64,000 bases of DNA from Mesorhizobium sp. WSM3860 (GTDB lineage Bacteria; Pseudomonadota; Alphaproteobacteria; Rhizobiales; Rhizobiaceae), in NCBI RefSeq assembly GCF_002294995.1, contig NZ_NSGF01000019.1, forward strand, positions 1 to 64,000, written 5' to 3'. Position 1 is the stretch's first letter; each line of letters starts with the position of its first letter. This document shows positions 8,301-17,532 of this stretch, in pieces. A program made the position numbers and the translations under genes. Under the pieces are notes generated by a model. That model did no database searches. It was given only the letters and a program-made list of their open reading frames with translations, and was not told the origin of the DNA.

Positions 8301-11300
8301 GATCGGGATAGATCAGGTAACGCGCCAGCTTCTGCACATTGGCAGCATCCGTCAGGCTGAGGCCGAGATGGCGGGTCTGCACCTGGCTGCGCGTCCAGGC
8401 GAGCATCGCCTGGCGGGCGAAACTTTCCTGGTGGTCGAGGCGGCCGATCGCCTCGTCGAGCTCGCCGCGGTTGGCGCCGACGACAGTCCAGAAGGTCAGC
8501 GATATCTTTTTGTTGGCCGGCACGCGCACCTGGCGGCGGAGTGCCGCCACCGGGTCGAGCGTGAAGCCGTGGGTGCCGGAGAGCCGGGCGCCGGGATCGA
8601 AGGCGGCGGCGTCGGTGATGGTGCGGCCGCGGCCGATGAAGGCGCGGCGATCGGTTTCGGCCTCGGCGTCGCGCGAGGGACCCGACGGATCGGTGACGAA
8701 ATGCACCATGGTAAGGTCGGGCTCGTTCTTGTCGCGCTTGCGCCTGGTGGCAAAGATCGCCCCGTTGTTCGCAGAGATCTCGGTCTCGACGAACATCTTC
8801 GAGAAGGCCGGATGGGCGTTGTCTGAGGCTTCGTTGCCCAGCACCAGCTCGGCAAATGACGTCACCTCGATGTGCCGGTCGGTGGGGCCGTCATTGTAAA
8901 GCGTGACGCGCCGGCCTTCGCCATTGCCTTCGGAAATGACGATGCACTCGACCTCCGAACGCAGCGAGCCGATCGATTTGGTGAAGCTCGCCTTGTCATC
9001 GGCAAACAGCGTCTGCACGCGCTCGCCCTCGGCGCGCTTCGGCTCGGCGGTGGCCGACCACCAGTCGCCGGTCGCGGTGTCGCGCAGGAACATATAGGAG
9101 CCGAGACGGTCTTCGCTCGGGTCCGGTTGCCAACGGGTGACGGCAATCTCGCCGAAGCGGCTGTAGCCGGAACCGGAGGCGGTGACCATTACCGAGTAAC
9201 GGCCATTCGACATAACATTGGTCGCGCGCAGCGCCTTGATCGGGTCAAGGATGATGCGGCTGTCCGGGCTCTCGGTCTCGGTCTCGTCCTTGGAGCGCTC
9301 GTCGGCCTCGGTCCTGACGGTAGCGGTCGGGATGTCGCGCGGCGCCTTCTCCTGCAAGAGGAGTTCGGCCGATTCGATCACCGGATCGCTGTGGAAGCGT
9401 TCGCGCAGCCGACCCTCGAAGATGGCGTCCGCCACGGCGGCGATCGACATGCCGGAATGGTGGGCCATGTAGTTCTGGACGACGGCGTGGTCGGTGCCTT
9501 CCGGCACGCGCTGCGGCGTGAAATCGACCGCATCGTAGAAGCCGTGCCGGCCGAGCGCGCCGATCGAGCGCAGCCGCATCAGGTTCTGCACCGCCTCGCG
9601 CGGATTGAACTGCGCCGCCAGGATGGTGGCGTAAGGCGCGATCACGGTGTTCTGGCCGAGGCCGCGCTTCAGGCCGAGGCCGGGCACGCCGAAGTTGGTG
9701 TATTGGTAGGTGAGCTCGCGGTCGCGGGCATTGTAGGCCGCTTCCGAGATGCCCCAGGGCACGTTCTTCGAGCGTGCATACTGGATCTGGCGCTTGATGA
9801 TGAGCTTGCTGGTCTGGTTGAGGATCGAGCCCTGCGGCTCCTTCATCACCAGCGGCGGCATCAGGTACTCGAACATCGAGCCCGACCAGGACATCAGCGC
9901 GCCCTTGAAGCCGATCTCGACGATCGGCCGGCCGAGCCGGAACCAATGCTCGGTCGGCAGATCGCCCTTGGCGATGCCGAACAGGCTGGTCAGCCGCGCC
10001 TCGGAGGCGAGCAGGTCGTAGCAGCTCTCGTCGAGCTGGTGCTCCTCGACGCGATAGCCGATCGACAGGAGCTTGCGCTCCTGCCGCATCAGGAAGGAGA
10101 AATCCATCTCGAAGGCGTAGCGGCGGCAGCGCCCGCGCAGCGCGAGCAGCTTGGTGCGGAGCGCCGAGACCGCGCTTTCGTCATTGTGCGAATCGTGCAC
10201 ATGCGCCTCGCAGGTCGCCTCCAGCCTGGCCGCCCAATCGGCGATGACGTCGCTCTTCGGTGACGCCGCCTCGACGTGAATGGCGGTGGCGAGCTTGCGG
10301 ATCTCGCCGGCCAGCACCGCGAGATTGATGGTGCGGATCGAGGCCATCTCGGGCTGCGCCTTGATGGTCATCACTGCCCGGCGCATGCCGTCGAGCCGAT
10401 CGGCGAGACGCTGGCGCAGCGGCCGCAACTGGCGGCGGTCGTCGGGCAGTTCCTCCAGGCTCTCGTCGAGGATGGTGACGGTGTCGAGGATGCCCTCGAA
10501 ATCGCCCTGCAGGTGGACGGAAGGCGCCTCGGCCCATTCGGCACAGGCCGCAGCCACCGCGACCAGATGGCCGGCGAGATTGCCGCTGTCGACCGCCGAG
10601 ATATAGAGCGGATAGAGCGGCTTCAGCGTCGTCGTGTCGTACCAGTTGTAGAGATGCCCGCGATCGCGCGGCATGTTCTCGATGGTTGTCATCGTGGCGT
10701 CGATGCGGGTGATGGCATCCGACAGGCTGATCCAGCCGAAATCGCGCGCCGACACCACCGAGAGCAGGTAGACGCCGATATTCGTCGGCGAGGTGCGCGG
10801 CGCGACCACCGGCGCCGGGCTTTCCTGGAAATTGTCGGGCGGCAGATGGTGATGCTCGGCCGTCACGAACGTTTCGAAATAGTGCCAGGTGCGACGCGCC
10901 ACGGTGCGCAGCGCATGGATGTCGGAAGCCGAAATGCGCAGCCTATCCTCGGTCTCGGCCGAGCGGCTGATCCAGCAGGCGACGGCTGGCGAGCCGATCC
11001 AGAAAATCGCAAAGAAGAAAGCGACAAACGCGCCAGTGGAATCGGCCAGCACGGGAACGGCAAGGCCGACGACGCCGACGATCACGGCGCCGTACATCAT
11101 GCTGTAATAGGCGCCGAGATCGCTGCCGCCGGTCTTGTGCGCCTGCGAGGCGGTGCGCCACTCCAGAAGGTTCTGGCGGCTGACAAAGAGCCGGTAAAGC
11201 GTGCGGACGATGGCATCGCCCATCATCCAGGCGAGATGCGCCATCAAAAGCACCTTCAGCGCCACCAGCGCGGTGCCGAACACAGTGTCGCGCGCCAGCG

Positions 11301-13926
11301 CTGAAAAATGGCCGCGCGGCGTCTGGTCGCCGCTCTTCGGCAGGATGCCGTTGACGATATCGAAAGTGGGGGCCATGAACAGGCTGAGGATCATCAACGC
11401 CTGCCACTGCGCGGCCTGCGTGAAGGGCAGCAGCGTCCAGCCGGCGATACAGGCCATCACCCAGAAGATCGGGGTGACCGAGCGGCGCAGGTTATCGACC
11501 ATTTTCCAGCGCGACAGTGCCGGAACGCCAGAGCGCGGATCGAACATGAAGCCGAGCAATTGCCAGTCGCCGCGCGCCCAGCGGTGGTGGCGTGAGGCGT
11601 CGACCGAGTAGCGGGTCGGATAGTCCTCGACCAGCTCGACATCGGTGACGAGCGCGGCGCGCGCCAGGGCGCCTTCGAGCAAATCGTGGCTGAGGACGGT
11701 GTTTTCCTCGATGCGGCCCTTCAGCGCCGTTTCGAAGGCGTCGATATGGTAGAGGCCCTTGCCGGTGAAAGTGCCGTCGCCGAAGACGTCCTGATAGACG
11801 TCGGACACGGCAAAGACATACGGGTCGAGACCGCGATTGGCCGAGAAGACGCGCTGGAAGAAGGAGGCATCATCGCCGCTGGTGAGCGAGGCGGTGATGC
11901 GCGGCTGCAGGATGGTGTAGCCGGCTGTGACGACGCGCTTTGCCGGATCGAAATGCGGACGGTTGAGCGGATGCGCGAGCTTGCCGACAAGGCTCGAGAC
12001 GGCGTCGCGCGTGGTGCGCGTATCGGCGTCGAGCGTCATCACATAGGTGACTTTGTCCGGCAGCGGCACTTCGAGCGGCAGGAAGGTGGTGTCGCTGTCG
12101 CCGCGCAGCAGAAGGTTGAGCTCATGCAGCTTGCCGCGCTTGCGCTCCCAGCCCATCCAGCAGCCCTGCGCCTGGTTGTAGAGGCGGCGGCGATGCAGAA
12201 GATAGAAGCGCGGAGCGCCTTCGGACGGGTAGCGGGCGTTCAGCCTGGCGATCTCGTCGCGAGCATATTGCAGGATCTCGATGTCGGCTGCGTCGATCTC
12301 GGTCTTGGAATCCGGCCAGTCGGACAAAAGCGCGAAATGGATCTCTTCTGCCGTGTTGGCGAGATGATGCACCTCGATGTTGCGGATGTTTTCCTCGACG
12401 TCGTCGCGCGACCCGATGAGAGAAGGCACGACGACCAGCGTGCGCGCTGAGGCGGGGATGCCGTGCTTGTAGTCATAGCCGACGAGCCGCGTCGGCTTGA
12501 GGAAGAGCGCCACGACGGTGTTGAAGAAGGCCAACGCGCCTTCGCTCGCCGGCACCGCGAACAAAGCCAGCATCAGCGTGATCGCCCCCGCCGAGAGGCC
12601 GAGATTGGCAAGCGCGTTGCCGGACAGCACAAGCAGGAGCACCGTCAGCAGGAAGACCGGCACGACGATGCCGAGCCAGCCGGTGGCGGCAAAGGCGCGC
12701 TTGGAAGTCACATAGAAGGGAGCCCGGTAGCCGATCGCCTGTTCCAGCTCCGGCCGGCGCGGCCCGACCAGGAAGAAGCCGACGTCGGTATGCACGGAGG
12801 GGTCGGCAGTTTCCGGCACGCCGGACGCATCGGTGACCCCGGGCATGTGGCCTGCAAGCTCGATCGCCTTTTCGGCGACGCGGAATTCGGAAAGGTCGGA
12901 GCGGCGCGCGAGCTGCTCGATCGCAGTGCGATACTGGTCGCGCGAGAAGAAATCGAGCGCGGCGAAATCGGTCTTCTCGCGCAGCAGCGTATCGATGCGG
13001 CTGACGCCTTCGAACCAGACCGTCCAGTCGACGTCGTTGATCAGGCGCAGGCCGCGGATGATGTTGCCGGTGGTGACATTGCCGCTGGACAGCGTCTGAT
13101 GCTCGGAGATGATGATCTCCTCGGCGTCGGAGCCGGTCTTCTCGAGCTCACCCTCCAGCCATTCCAGCGCGCGGCCGGCATTCTGCGAACCATCACGCAG
13201 GCGGTAGAGGAGCTGGGTGGCGAAAGTGGTGTCCTGCGCATGCGTGGCGTAGCTCGACAGGATCCTGGTCCGGTCGGCATTGTCGTCGGTCGCCAGCACC
13301 CGGTCGGCGACCTCGTTGGCGATCTGGCGCATCTCTCTGGTACGGTTGACGCGCACTGCGATGCGGCGGAGGTTTTCGATCAGCACGAAACGCAGCAGCG
13401 ACGGCAGCGCCCACAGCTCGCCAATCTTCAGCGGCTCGACCGATTGAAAGCCCTCGACGATCGCCTTGAACATGGTCGCCGAGACCGCGCTGTCGGAATG
13501 CTCGACGTAGCTCCAGGCGACGACGAAGGCGCGCGGCAAAGCCGTGCCGTCCGCAAGCTTGAGCGTCGGCAACTGGCGGTAGAAACGGCGCGGCAGATCG
13601 CGCTTGACCTGAAAAATAGTCTCCTCGACCAGGTAGTTGTTGTCGAGCAGCCATTGCGCCGCGGGCGTGATCGTCTCGCCCTTGGCCTGGGCGGCATTGG
13701 TCGAACGGTAGACTTCGAGGATCTTCTTCGCGCTGTCGCGGATGCGGGCCTGGAATTCGAAAGGCGAGAGCCCGAACAGGTCTCTGACATCGCCCTTGGC
13801 AAGTGCCGCGCCGAGCGCGCGCAGCCGGTCTTCAGGCAGGAAATTGGAGCGTATCGGCGCTTCCGTGACGGTCGGGAAGCCGGCGCTAGTTTGTTCGATC
13901 TTGGCGGGATTCGTCTGAATGTTCAT
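5347..13926 (-). CDS. ndvB: Cyclic beta-1,2-glucan synthase
   Basis: A 2859-residue membrane enzyme close in length to Sinorhizobium NdvB and Agrobacterium ChvB (about 2830). It polymerises UDP-glucose on itself, sets chain length by phosphorolysis and closes the ring. Visible domains in order: N-terminal region; transmembrane segments near residues 415-480; GT84 glucosyltransferase with a DADT motif near residue 630; more membrane spans between about 825 and 985; glucoamylase-like domain near 1400; C-terminal GH94 phosphorylase-like domain with GGDWNDGMN near 2543. ATG 13926 follows a GGA-containing site. The glucan exporter gene ndvA is next downstream. These glucans serve osmoadaptation and nodule or host invasion in rhizobia. 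Confidence 0.97.
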   Translation of the reverse strand: MNIQTNPAKIEQTSAGFPTVTEAPIRSNFLPEDRLRALGAALAKGDVRDLFGLSPFEFQARIRDSAKKILEVYRSTNAAQAKGETITPAAQWLLDNNYLVEETIFQVKRDLPRRFYRQLPTLKLADGTALPRAFVVAWSYVEHSDSAVSATMFKAIVEGFQSVEPLKIGELWALPSLLRFVLIENLRRIAVRVNRTREMRQIANEVADRVLATDDNADRTRILSSYATHAQDTTFATQLLYRLRDGSQNAGRALEWLEGELEKTGSDAEEIIISEHQTLSSGNVTTGNIIRGLRLINDVDWTVWFEGVSRIDTLLREKTDFAALDFFSRDQYRTAIEQLARRSDLSEFRVAEKAIELAGHMPGVTDASGVPETADPSVHTDVGFFLVGPRRPELEQAIGYRAPFYVTSKRAFAATGWLGIVVPVFLLTVLLLVLSGNALANLGLSAGAITLMLALFAVPASEGALAFFNTVVALFLKPTRLVGYDYKHGIPASARTLVVVPSLIGSRDDVEENIRNIEVHHLANTAEEIHFALLSDWPDSKTEIDAADIEILQYARDEIARLNARYPSEGAPRFYLLHRRRLYNQAQGCWMGWERKRGKLHELNLLLRGDSDTTFLPLEVPLPDKVTYVMTLDADTRTTRDAVSSLVGKLAHPLNRPHFDPAKRVVTAGYTILQPRITASLTSGDDASFFQRVFSANRGLDPYVFAVSDVYQDVFGDGTFTGKGLYHIDAFETALKGRIEENTVLSHDLLEGALARAALVTDVELVEDYPTRYSVDASRHHRWARGDWQLLGFMFDPRSGVPALSRWKMVDNLRRSVTPIFWVMACIAGWTLLPFTQAAQWQALMILSLFMAPTFDIVNGILPKSGDQTPRGHFSALARDTVFGTALVALKVLLMAHLAWMMGDAIVRTLYRLFVSRQNLLEWRTASQAHKTGGSDLGAYYSMMYGAVIVGVVGLAVPVLADSTGAFVAFFFAIFWIGSPAVACWISRSAETEDRLRISASDIHALRTVARRTWHYFETFVTAEHHHLPPDNFQESPAPVVAPRTSPTNIGVYLLSVVSARDFGWISLSDAITRIDATMTTIENMPRDRGHLYNWYDTTTLKPLYPLYISAVDSGNLAGHLVAVAAACAEWAEAPSVHLQGDFEGILDTVTILDESLEELPDDRRQLRPLRQRLADRLDGMRRAVMTIKAQPEMASIRTINLAVLAGEIRKLATAIHVEAASPKSDVIADWAARLEATCEAHVHDSHNDESAVSALRTKLLALRGRCRRYAFEMDFSFLMRQERKLLSIGYRVEEHQLDESCYDLLASEARLTSLFGIAKGDLPTEHWFRLGRPIVEIGFKGALMSWSGSMFEYLMPPLVMKEPQGSILNQTSKLIIKRQIQYARSKNVPWGISEAAYNARDRELTYQYTNFGVPGLGLKRGLGQNTVIAPYATILAAQFNPREAVQNLMRLRSIGALGRHGFYDAVDFTPQRVPEGTDHAVVQNYMAHHSGMSIAAVADAIFEGRLRERFHSDPVIESAELLLQEKAPRDIPTATVRTEADERSKDETETESPDSRIILDPIKALRATNVMSNGRYSVMVTASGSGYSRFGEIAVTRWQPDPSEDRLGSYMFLRDTATGDWWSATAEPKRAEGERVQTLFADDKASFTKSIGSLRSEVECIVISEGNGEGRRVTLYNDGPTDRHIEVTSFAELVLGNEASDNAHPAFSKMFVETEISANNGAIFATRRKRDKNEPDLTMVHFVTDPSGPSRDAEAETDRRAFIGRGRTITDAAAFDPGARLSGTHGFTLDPVAALRRQVRVPANKKISLTFWTVVGANRGELDEAIGRLDHQESFARQAMLAWTRSQVQTRHLGLSLTDAANVQKLARYLIYPDPFLRLPADSIASGLGRQSSLWPTSISGDFPIFLVRIGDVADLEIVAQALRFQEYMRARGMMIDFVVVNEQASSYVQDLQRAVETLCENSRLRGRELGPRQHIFAVRRDLMDEPTYRTLLSVARVALHTRNGTIFDQLERAETAALQARDALQQAEGVPARQPSPPLPEPTRASEGGADIAADGTGLSLWNGFGGFDGDGRHYVTRLTGRRVTPQPWINVISNASFGFHVSAEGAGFTWSRNSRDYQLTPWSNDPVSNRPGEGFYIYDQLSGKAFSPTAAVVRDPSMTYETWHGQGFSTFRSKRGPLSMDLTQVVDPVDPVKITRLRIQNAGSAPARLRVYAYAEWVLGGHRSRTAATIVPTRDAATGAMLAQNPYGLDFGERVSFLATTAPVHSVTADRGEFIGRHGTTEYPQAVLGGVALSGRVEAGDDPCAVIASDIDIPAGGDVTLFWLLGDAATAAEASALVQTHRDKDFDQRLADNERVWRGFLDTIQVETPDKALNAMVNHWLPYQSLACRIRARSAFYQASGAFGFRDQLQDTLALLAHDPKLARDQILNAARRQFQEGDVQHWWLPRTDAGVRTMISDDVVWLAHATARYIEVTGDAAILKEQIPFIDGQELGEGEHDAFFTPEITKTTASLYDHCARALDLAIKRSSPAGLPLILGGDWNDGMNRVGEGGKGESVWLGWFLLKTLGDFAPIAKGQSDSKRAQAWTKHADLLKRALESTAWDGQWYRRGSFDDGTPLGSRNSDECKIDSIAQSWSVLSGEGDPARSTTAMEQATKMLVDDKHKIVKLFTPPFSNSDKDPGYIKSYPPGVRENGGQYTHAATWFVIALAEMGRTDEAYRCFSMLNPVNHASDEAAAEHYRVEPYVVAADIYAGEGKGGRGGWTWYTGSAGWLYRAAVEGILGIERRGKQITFRPKLPGHWDGYAATLKMFDGEIKVRVIRDKKTKSIGLEVNGSKTKSGSFEPKVGEKTEVVVKIPA

Positions 13927-14196
13927 TGATTATTCCGTAAGGCGGGGCGCGATGCGGCGTCACCGCCACGGCAATGGCCCTAAAACCGGTTCAAATGCAA
14001 TCTGTTGCATGGCAGGTTCGGCCGAAAGTTTGTTTGCGCTCCATGACAGGGGCGTTCCCTTTCGACAACTCAAGGGCGAACGCCCCTCGCTTCCCGCCCC
14101 AGGTCCGATCAGGGAAAGGATTCAGGCTTTTTCGTGATACATGCAAGGGGCCGGGCGATAATTCGACCCTGCCGCGATCATGTTTGGCAACAGCCG

Positions 14197-14784
14197 TTAA
14201 CCGTTGGCGGCGGTGACGTGCAGATGGATCACAAAGAGCAGCCCCTGCCCTTCAGGCTGGAGGCGCAGTTTCCGGCTCTCCTGATCGAGGACGAGCGCAT
14301 CGAGCGATCCGAGGCTGGTGGCGGTGTCCGTGAGGACTGTGACGCTACCGCCAACCGGCAAGGCGATCGTCGTGCCGTCGCTCGGCCTTATCTCGACTTC
14401 ACCCGAAACGGATAAGCGCTCGACCGTATGGCTGATCCTGCCCCGGCGGGTCATGACGTTTAGATCGGTGATCGGGCCGCCGATCAAAGTGGCGCTGGTC
14501 GGCACGTCGCCGGGAAAGGGAAGCGGCGCCGAGCCTGGCGTCAGCCGCGCCGGCGGCCTGCCGGCGATGTCGAGCACGATGCCGTCCCCTTCCAGCACCG
14601 ACAGCGTGCGGTCGATGCCGGCAAAGCTGGAGAATGGCCCGCTCGTCTCGACGCGCGCCATCGAGATGCGCCAGTCGAACTCCTCGATACCGGCGCCGTC
14701 GGGCGAGACGGCGATCTCGGTTGTCGTGCCGCCGCCATTCTTCCACGGCATGACGCGGTAGCCGGCGGCACGAAGGATGCGCAT
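14197..14784 (-). CDS. hutD: HutD family protein
   Basis: A 195-residue bicupin-like HutD/Ves protein beginning MRILRAAGYRVMPWKNGGGT; the MPWKNGGGTT segment is diagnostic. HutD is not one of the five catabolic steps. In Pseudomonas it has been proposed to govern or buffer hut operon output, possibly by binding a pathway intermediate. It is the last gene of the minus-strand hut operon, four bases after the hutU stop. The frame stays open upstream but runs through hutU, so ATG 14784 is the sensible start. Confidence 0.9.
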   Translation of the reverse strand: MRILRAAGYRVMPWKNGGGTTTEIAVSPDGAGIEEFDWRISMARVETSGPFSSFAGIDRTLSVLEGDGIVLDIAGRPPARLTPGSAPLPFPGDVPTSATLIGGPITDLNVMTRRGRISHTVERLSVSGEVEIRPSDGTTIALPVGGSVTVLTDTATSLGSLDALVLDQESRKLRLQPEGQGLLFVIHLHVTAANG

Positions 14785-14788
14785 CGTT

Positions 14789-16459
14789 TCAACCCAGTAT
14801 GCCCGGCAGGTTGAGCTGGTGCTCCTTCGCGCACTCGATCGCGATGTCGTAACCGGCATCGGCGTGACGCATGACGCCGGTCGCCGGATCGTTCCACAGC
14901 ACGCGCTCCAGGCGCCTTGCCGCATCAGGCGTGCCGTCGGCGACGATCACCATGCCGGCATGCTGCGAGAAGCCCATGCCGACGCCGCCGCCGTGATGCA
15001 GCGACACCCAGGTGGCGCCCGACGCGGTGTTGAGCAGCGCGTTGAGCAGCGGCCAATCGGAGATGGCGTCGGAGCCGTCTTTCATCGCCTCGGTCTCGCG
15101 ATTCGGCGAGGCGACCGAACCGGAATCGAGATGGTCGCGGCCGATGACGACCGGCGCCTTGAGCTCGCCCTTGCCCACCATTTCGTTGAAGGCAAGACCC
15201 AATCGATGGCGGTCACCGAGGCCGACCCAGCAGATGCGCGCCGGCAAGCCCTGGAAGGAGATGCGCTCGCGCGCCATGTCGAGCCAATTGTGCAGATGCG
15301 TGTTGCCTGGCGTTAGCTCGCGCACCTTGGCGTCGGTCTTGTAGATATCTTCAGGATCGCCGGAAAGGGCGGCCCAGCGGAACGGCCCGATTCCACGGCA
15401 GAACAGCGGCCGGATGTAGGCCGGCACGAAGCCCGGGAAGTCGAAGGCATTTTCGAAACCCTCGTCCTTGGCGACCTGGCGGATGTTGTTGCCGTAGTCG
15501 AGCGTCGGCACGCCGGCGTTCCAGAACGCCACCATCGCCTCGACATGCTCGCGCATCGACGCGCGCGCCGCCTTCTCCACCGCCTTCGGATCGCTGGCGC
15601 GCTTCTCGCGCCATTCCGCCATGGTCCAGCCCTTGGGCAGATAGCCGTTGATCGGGTCATGCGCCGAGGTCTGGTCGGTGAGGATATCGGGGCGGATGCC
15701 GCGCCTGAACATCTCCGGCACGATCTCGGCGGCATTGCCGAGCAGGCCGACGGACTTCGCCTCGCCGGCCTTGGTCCAGCGCTCGATCATTTCCATCGCC
15801 TCGTCGAGCGTTTCGGCCTTCTCGTCGAGGTAGCGAGTGCGCAAGCGGAAGTCGATCGAGTCCGGATTGCACTCGATGGCGAGGCACGAGGCGCCGGCCA
15901 TGACGGCGGCCAGAGGCTGGGCGCCGCCCATGCCGCCGAGGCCGGCGGTCAGGATCCACTTGCCCTTGAGATTGCCGCCGTAATGCTGGCGGCCGGCCTC
16001 GACGAAGGTCTCGTAGGTGCCCTGAACGATACCTTGCGTGCCGATATAGATCCAGGAGCCGGCCGTCATCTGGCCGTACATCATCAGGCCCTTCCTATCG
16101 AGCTCGTTGAACTTCTCCCAGGTCGCCCAATGCGGCACGATGTTGGAATTGGCGATGAGCACGCGCGGCGCGTCCTTGTGTGTGCGGAAGACGCCGACCG
16201 GCTTGCCCGACTGGACCAAGAGCGTCTCGTCCTCACCGAGCGTCTTCAGCGACGCGGCGATGCGGTCGAAATCGTTCCAGGTGCGCGCCGCCCGGCCGAT
16301 GCCGCCATAGACGACGAGCTCGTTCGGGTTCTCGGCGACCTCCGGATCGAGATTGTTCATCAGCATGCGCAGCGGCGCCTCGGTCGTCCAATAGCGAGCG
16401 TTCAGCCTGTCGCCGCGCGGTGCGCGGACTTCACGGATGTTGTGGCGAGGGTCGTTCAT
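14789..16459 (-). CDS. hutU: Urocanate hydratase
   Basis: The 556-residue product matches the usual HutU size (P. putida 557) and carries the NAD-binding GGMGGAQPLA segment and the C-terminal SLHHGGGVGMGFSQHAG block. It hydrates urocanate to 4-imidazolone-5-propionate, step two of histidine catabolism. The start MNDPRHN is supported by AGGGAA eight bases upstream; upstream in-frame residues are not HutU-like. hutG lies 37 bases upstream and hutD four bases downstream. Confidence 0.97.
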   Translation of the reverse strand: MNDPRHNIREVRAPRGDRLNARYWTTEAPLRMLMNNLDPEVAENPNELVVYGGIGRAARTWNDFDRIAASLKTLGEDETLLVQSGKPVGVFRTHKDAPRVLIANSNIVPHWATWEKFNELDRKGLMMYGQMTAGSWIYIGTQGIVQGTYETFVEAGRQHYGGNLKGKWILTAGLGGMGGAQPLAAVMAGASCLAIECNPDSIDFRLRTRYLDEKAETLDEAMEMIERWTKAGEAKSVGLLGNAAEIVPEMFRRGIRPDILTDQTSAHDPINGYLPKGWTMAEWREKRASDPKAVEKAARASMREHVEAMVAFWNAGVPTLDYGNNIRQVAKDEGFENAFDFPGFVPAYIRPLFCRGIGPFRWAALSGDPEDIYKTDAKVRELTPGNTHLHNWLDMARERISFQGLPARICWVGLGDRHRLGLAFNEMVGKGELKAPVVIGRDHLDSGSVASPNRETEAMKDGSDAISDWPLLNALLNTASGATWVSLHHGGGVGMGFSQHAGMVIVADGTPDAARRLERVLWNDPATGVMRHADAGYDIAIECAKEHQLNLPGILG

Positions 16460-16496
16460 GTCGGCAGTTCCCTTTCGATCAGGTGCGGCGGGAGCG

Positions 16497-17312
16497 TCAG
16501 CGCGCGGCCCAGGCAATCGCCGTTTCGAGAATGGTCTTCAGCGTGGCGCGGATCGGCGCCGCGTAGCTGGGGTCGTAAGGCACGGGCCAGTTGTCTGGCG
16601 CGCCCTTCCCGTCCGGCTCGCGCATGTAGCCGCGGTTCGAGAGTTCCATCTGCAGCGCATGGACGCCGCTCTGCGGCCGGCCGAAACTTCTGGTGATCCA
16701 GCCGCCCTTGAAGCGGCCGTTGACCACCCAGCTCTGGCCGGTTGCGGCGAGGATCGCGGCTACCTTTTCCTGCAGCGACGGTTCGGTGCACTTGCCGTCG
16801 TTGGTGCCGAGGTTGAAGACCGGCAGCGTGCCTTCGAACAGGCGCGGCAGCACCGAGCGGATCGAATGGCAGTCGTAGAGCACGATCTTCTCGTGCATGC
16901 CGCGCAGCCGGTCGATCTCGGCCTGCAGGGCGGCGTGGTAAGGCGCGAAGTAAGTCTCGCGGCGCCGGTCGATCTCGGAAGGCGTCGGCTCCTCGCCCAT
17001 GCGGTAGAGCGGATCGCCGTCAAACGTGTCGGTGGGGCAAAGCGTGGTCGTCGCCTGGCCCGGGTAAAGCGAGACGCCGGAGGGGTCGCGGTTGACGTCG
17101 ATGACGGTGCGCGAAATGGCGGTGTGAACGACGGTGGCGCCGAGGTCGGTGGCAAAATCATAGAGCTTGTCGATCCACCAGTCGCAGTCGCGGCGGCCGA
17201 GCCACGGCGAGACAAGCCTGTTTTCGAGGCCGGCAAGGTCGATGCCGGTGTGCGGGATCGAGACCAGCAGCGGGGCGGTGCCTTGGGTGACGGTAAGCCA
17301 GGGAAGCGTCAT
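16497..17312 (-). CDS. hutG: N-formylglutamate deformylase
   Basis: A 271-residue N-formylglutamate amidohydrolase of the zinc-dependent FGase family. Conserved landmarks include VSIPHTG near the amino terminus, DVNRDPSG, and YDCHSIRS in the middle. It hydrolyses N-formylglutamate to formate and glutamate, the last step of the five-step route. The presence of hutF in the same locus supports this route rather than formiminoglutamase. It is separated from hutH upstream by about 220 bases filled with a palindromic repeat. Confidence 0.95.
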   Translation of the reverse strand: MTLPWLTVTQGTAPLLVSIPHTGIDLAGLENRLVSPWLGRRDCDWWIDKLYDFATDLGATVVHTAISRTVIDVNRDPSGVSLYPGQATTTLCPTDTFDGDPLYRMGEEPTPSEIDRRRETYFAPYHAALQAEIDRLRGMHEKIVLYDCHSIRSVLPRLFEGTLPVFNLGTNDGKCTEPSLQEKVAAILAATGQSWVVNGRFKGGWITRSFGRPQSGVHALQMELSNRGYMREPDGKGAPDNWPVPYDPSYAAPIRATLKTILETAIAWAAR

Positions 17313-17337
17313 GCGAGACCTCCCTGCGCCGGCGCTC

Positions 17338-17504
17338 TACGGCGCCCCCCTCTGCCCTGCCGGACATCTCCCCCACGAGGGGGGAGATTGGCGGCTTCAG
17401 CGCCTCGCTCGATCCTGCGACGTTGGAGATTGGCGAAAGCCGAGGTGACAGCCGATCTCCCCCCTTGTGGGGGAGATGTCCGGCAGGACAGAGGGGGGCG
17501 CGAA
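17338..17504. repeat. Palindromic repeat, class A, inside the hut operon
   Basis: Two long inverted arms, about 17341-17388 and 17454-17502, share the pattern CCCCTCTGYCCTGCCGGACA followed by TCTCCCCCAC and a GGGGGAGAT end. They enclose a centre of about 65 bases. This is the most complete class A copy in the window. It sits between hutH and hutG, so it is probably transcribed as part of the operon mRNA. Confidence 0.85.
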
Positions 17505-17532
17505 GGAACGCGGCCTGTCATGATTAATTCTC

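Noticed and set aside
5824..8826. A 1000-codon open frame opposite ndvB
   Set aside because: Same cause: antisense to a well-supported 2859-residue synthase, with low-complexity Arg/Ala/Gly-rich translation.
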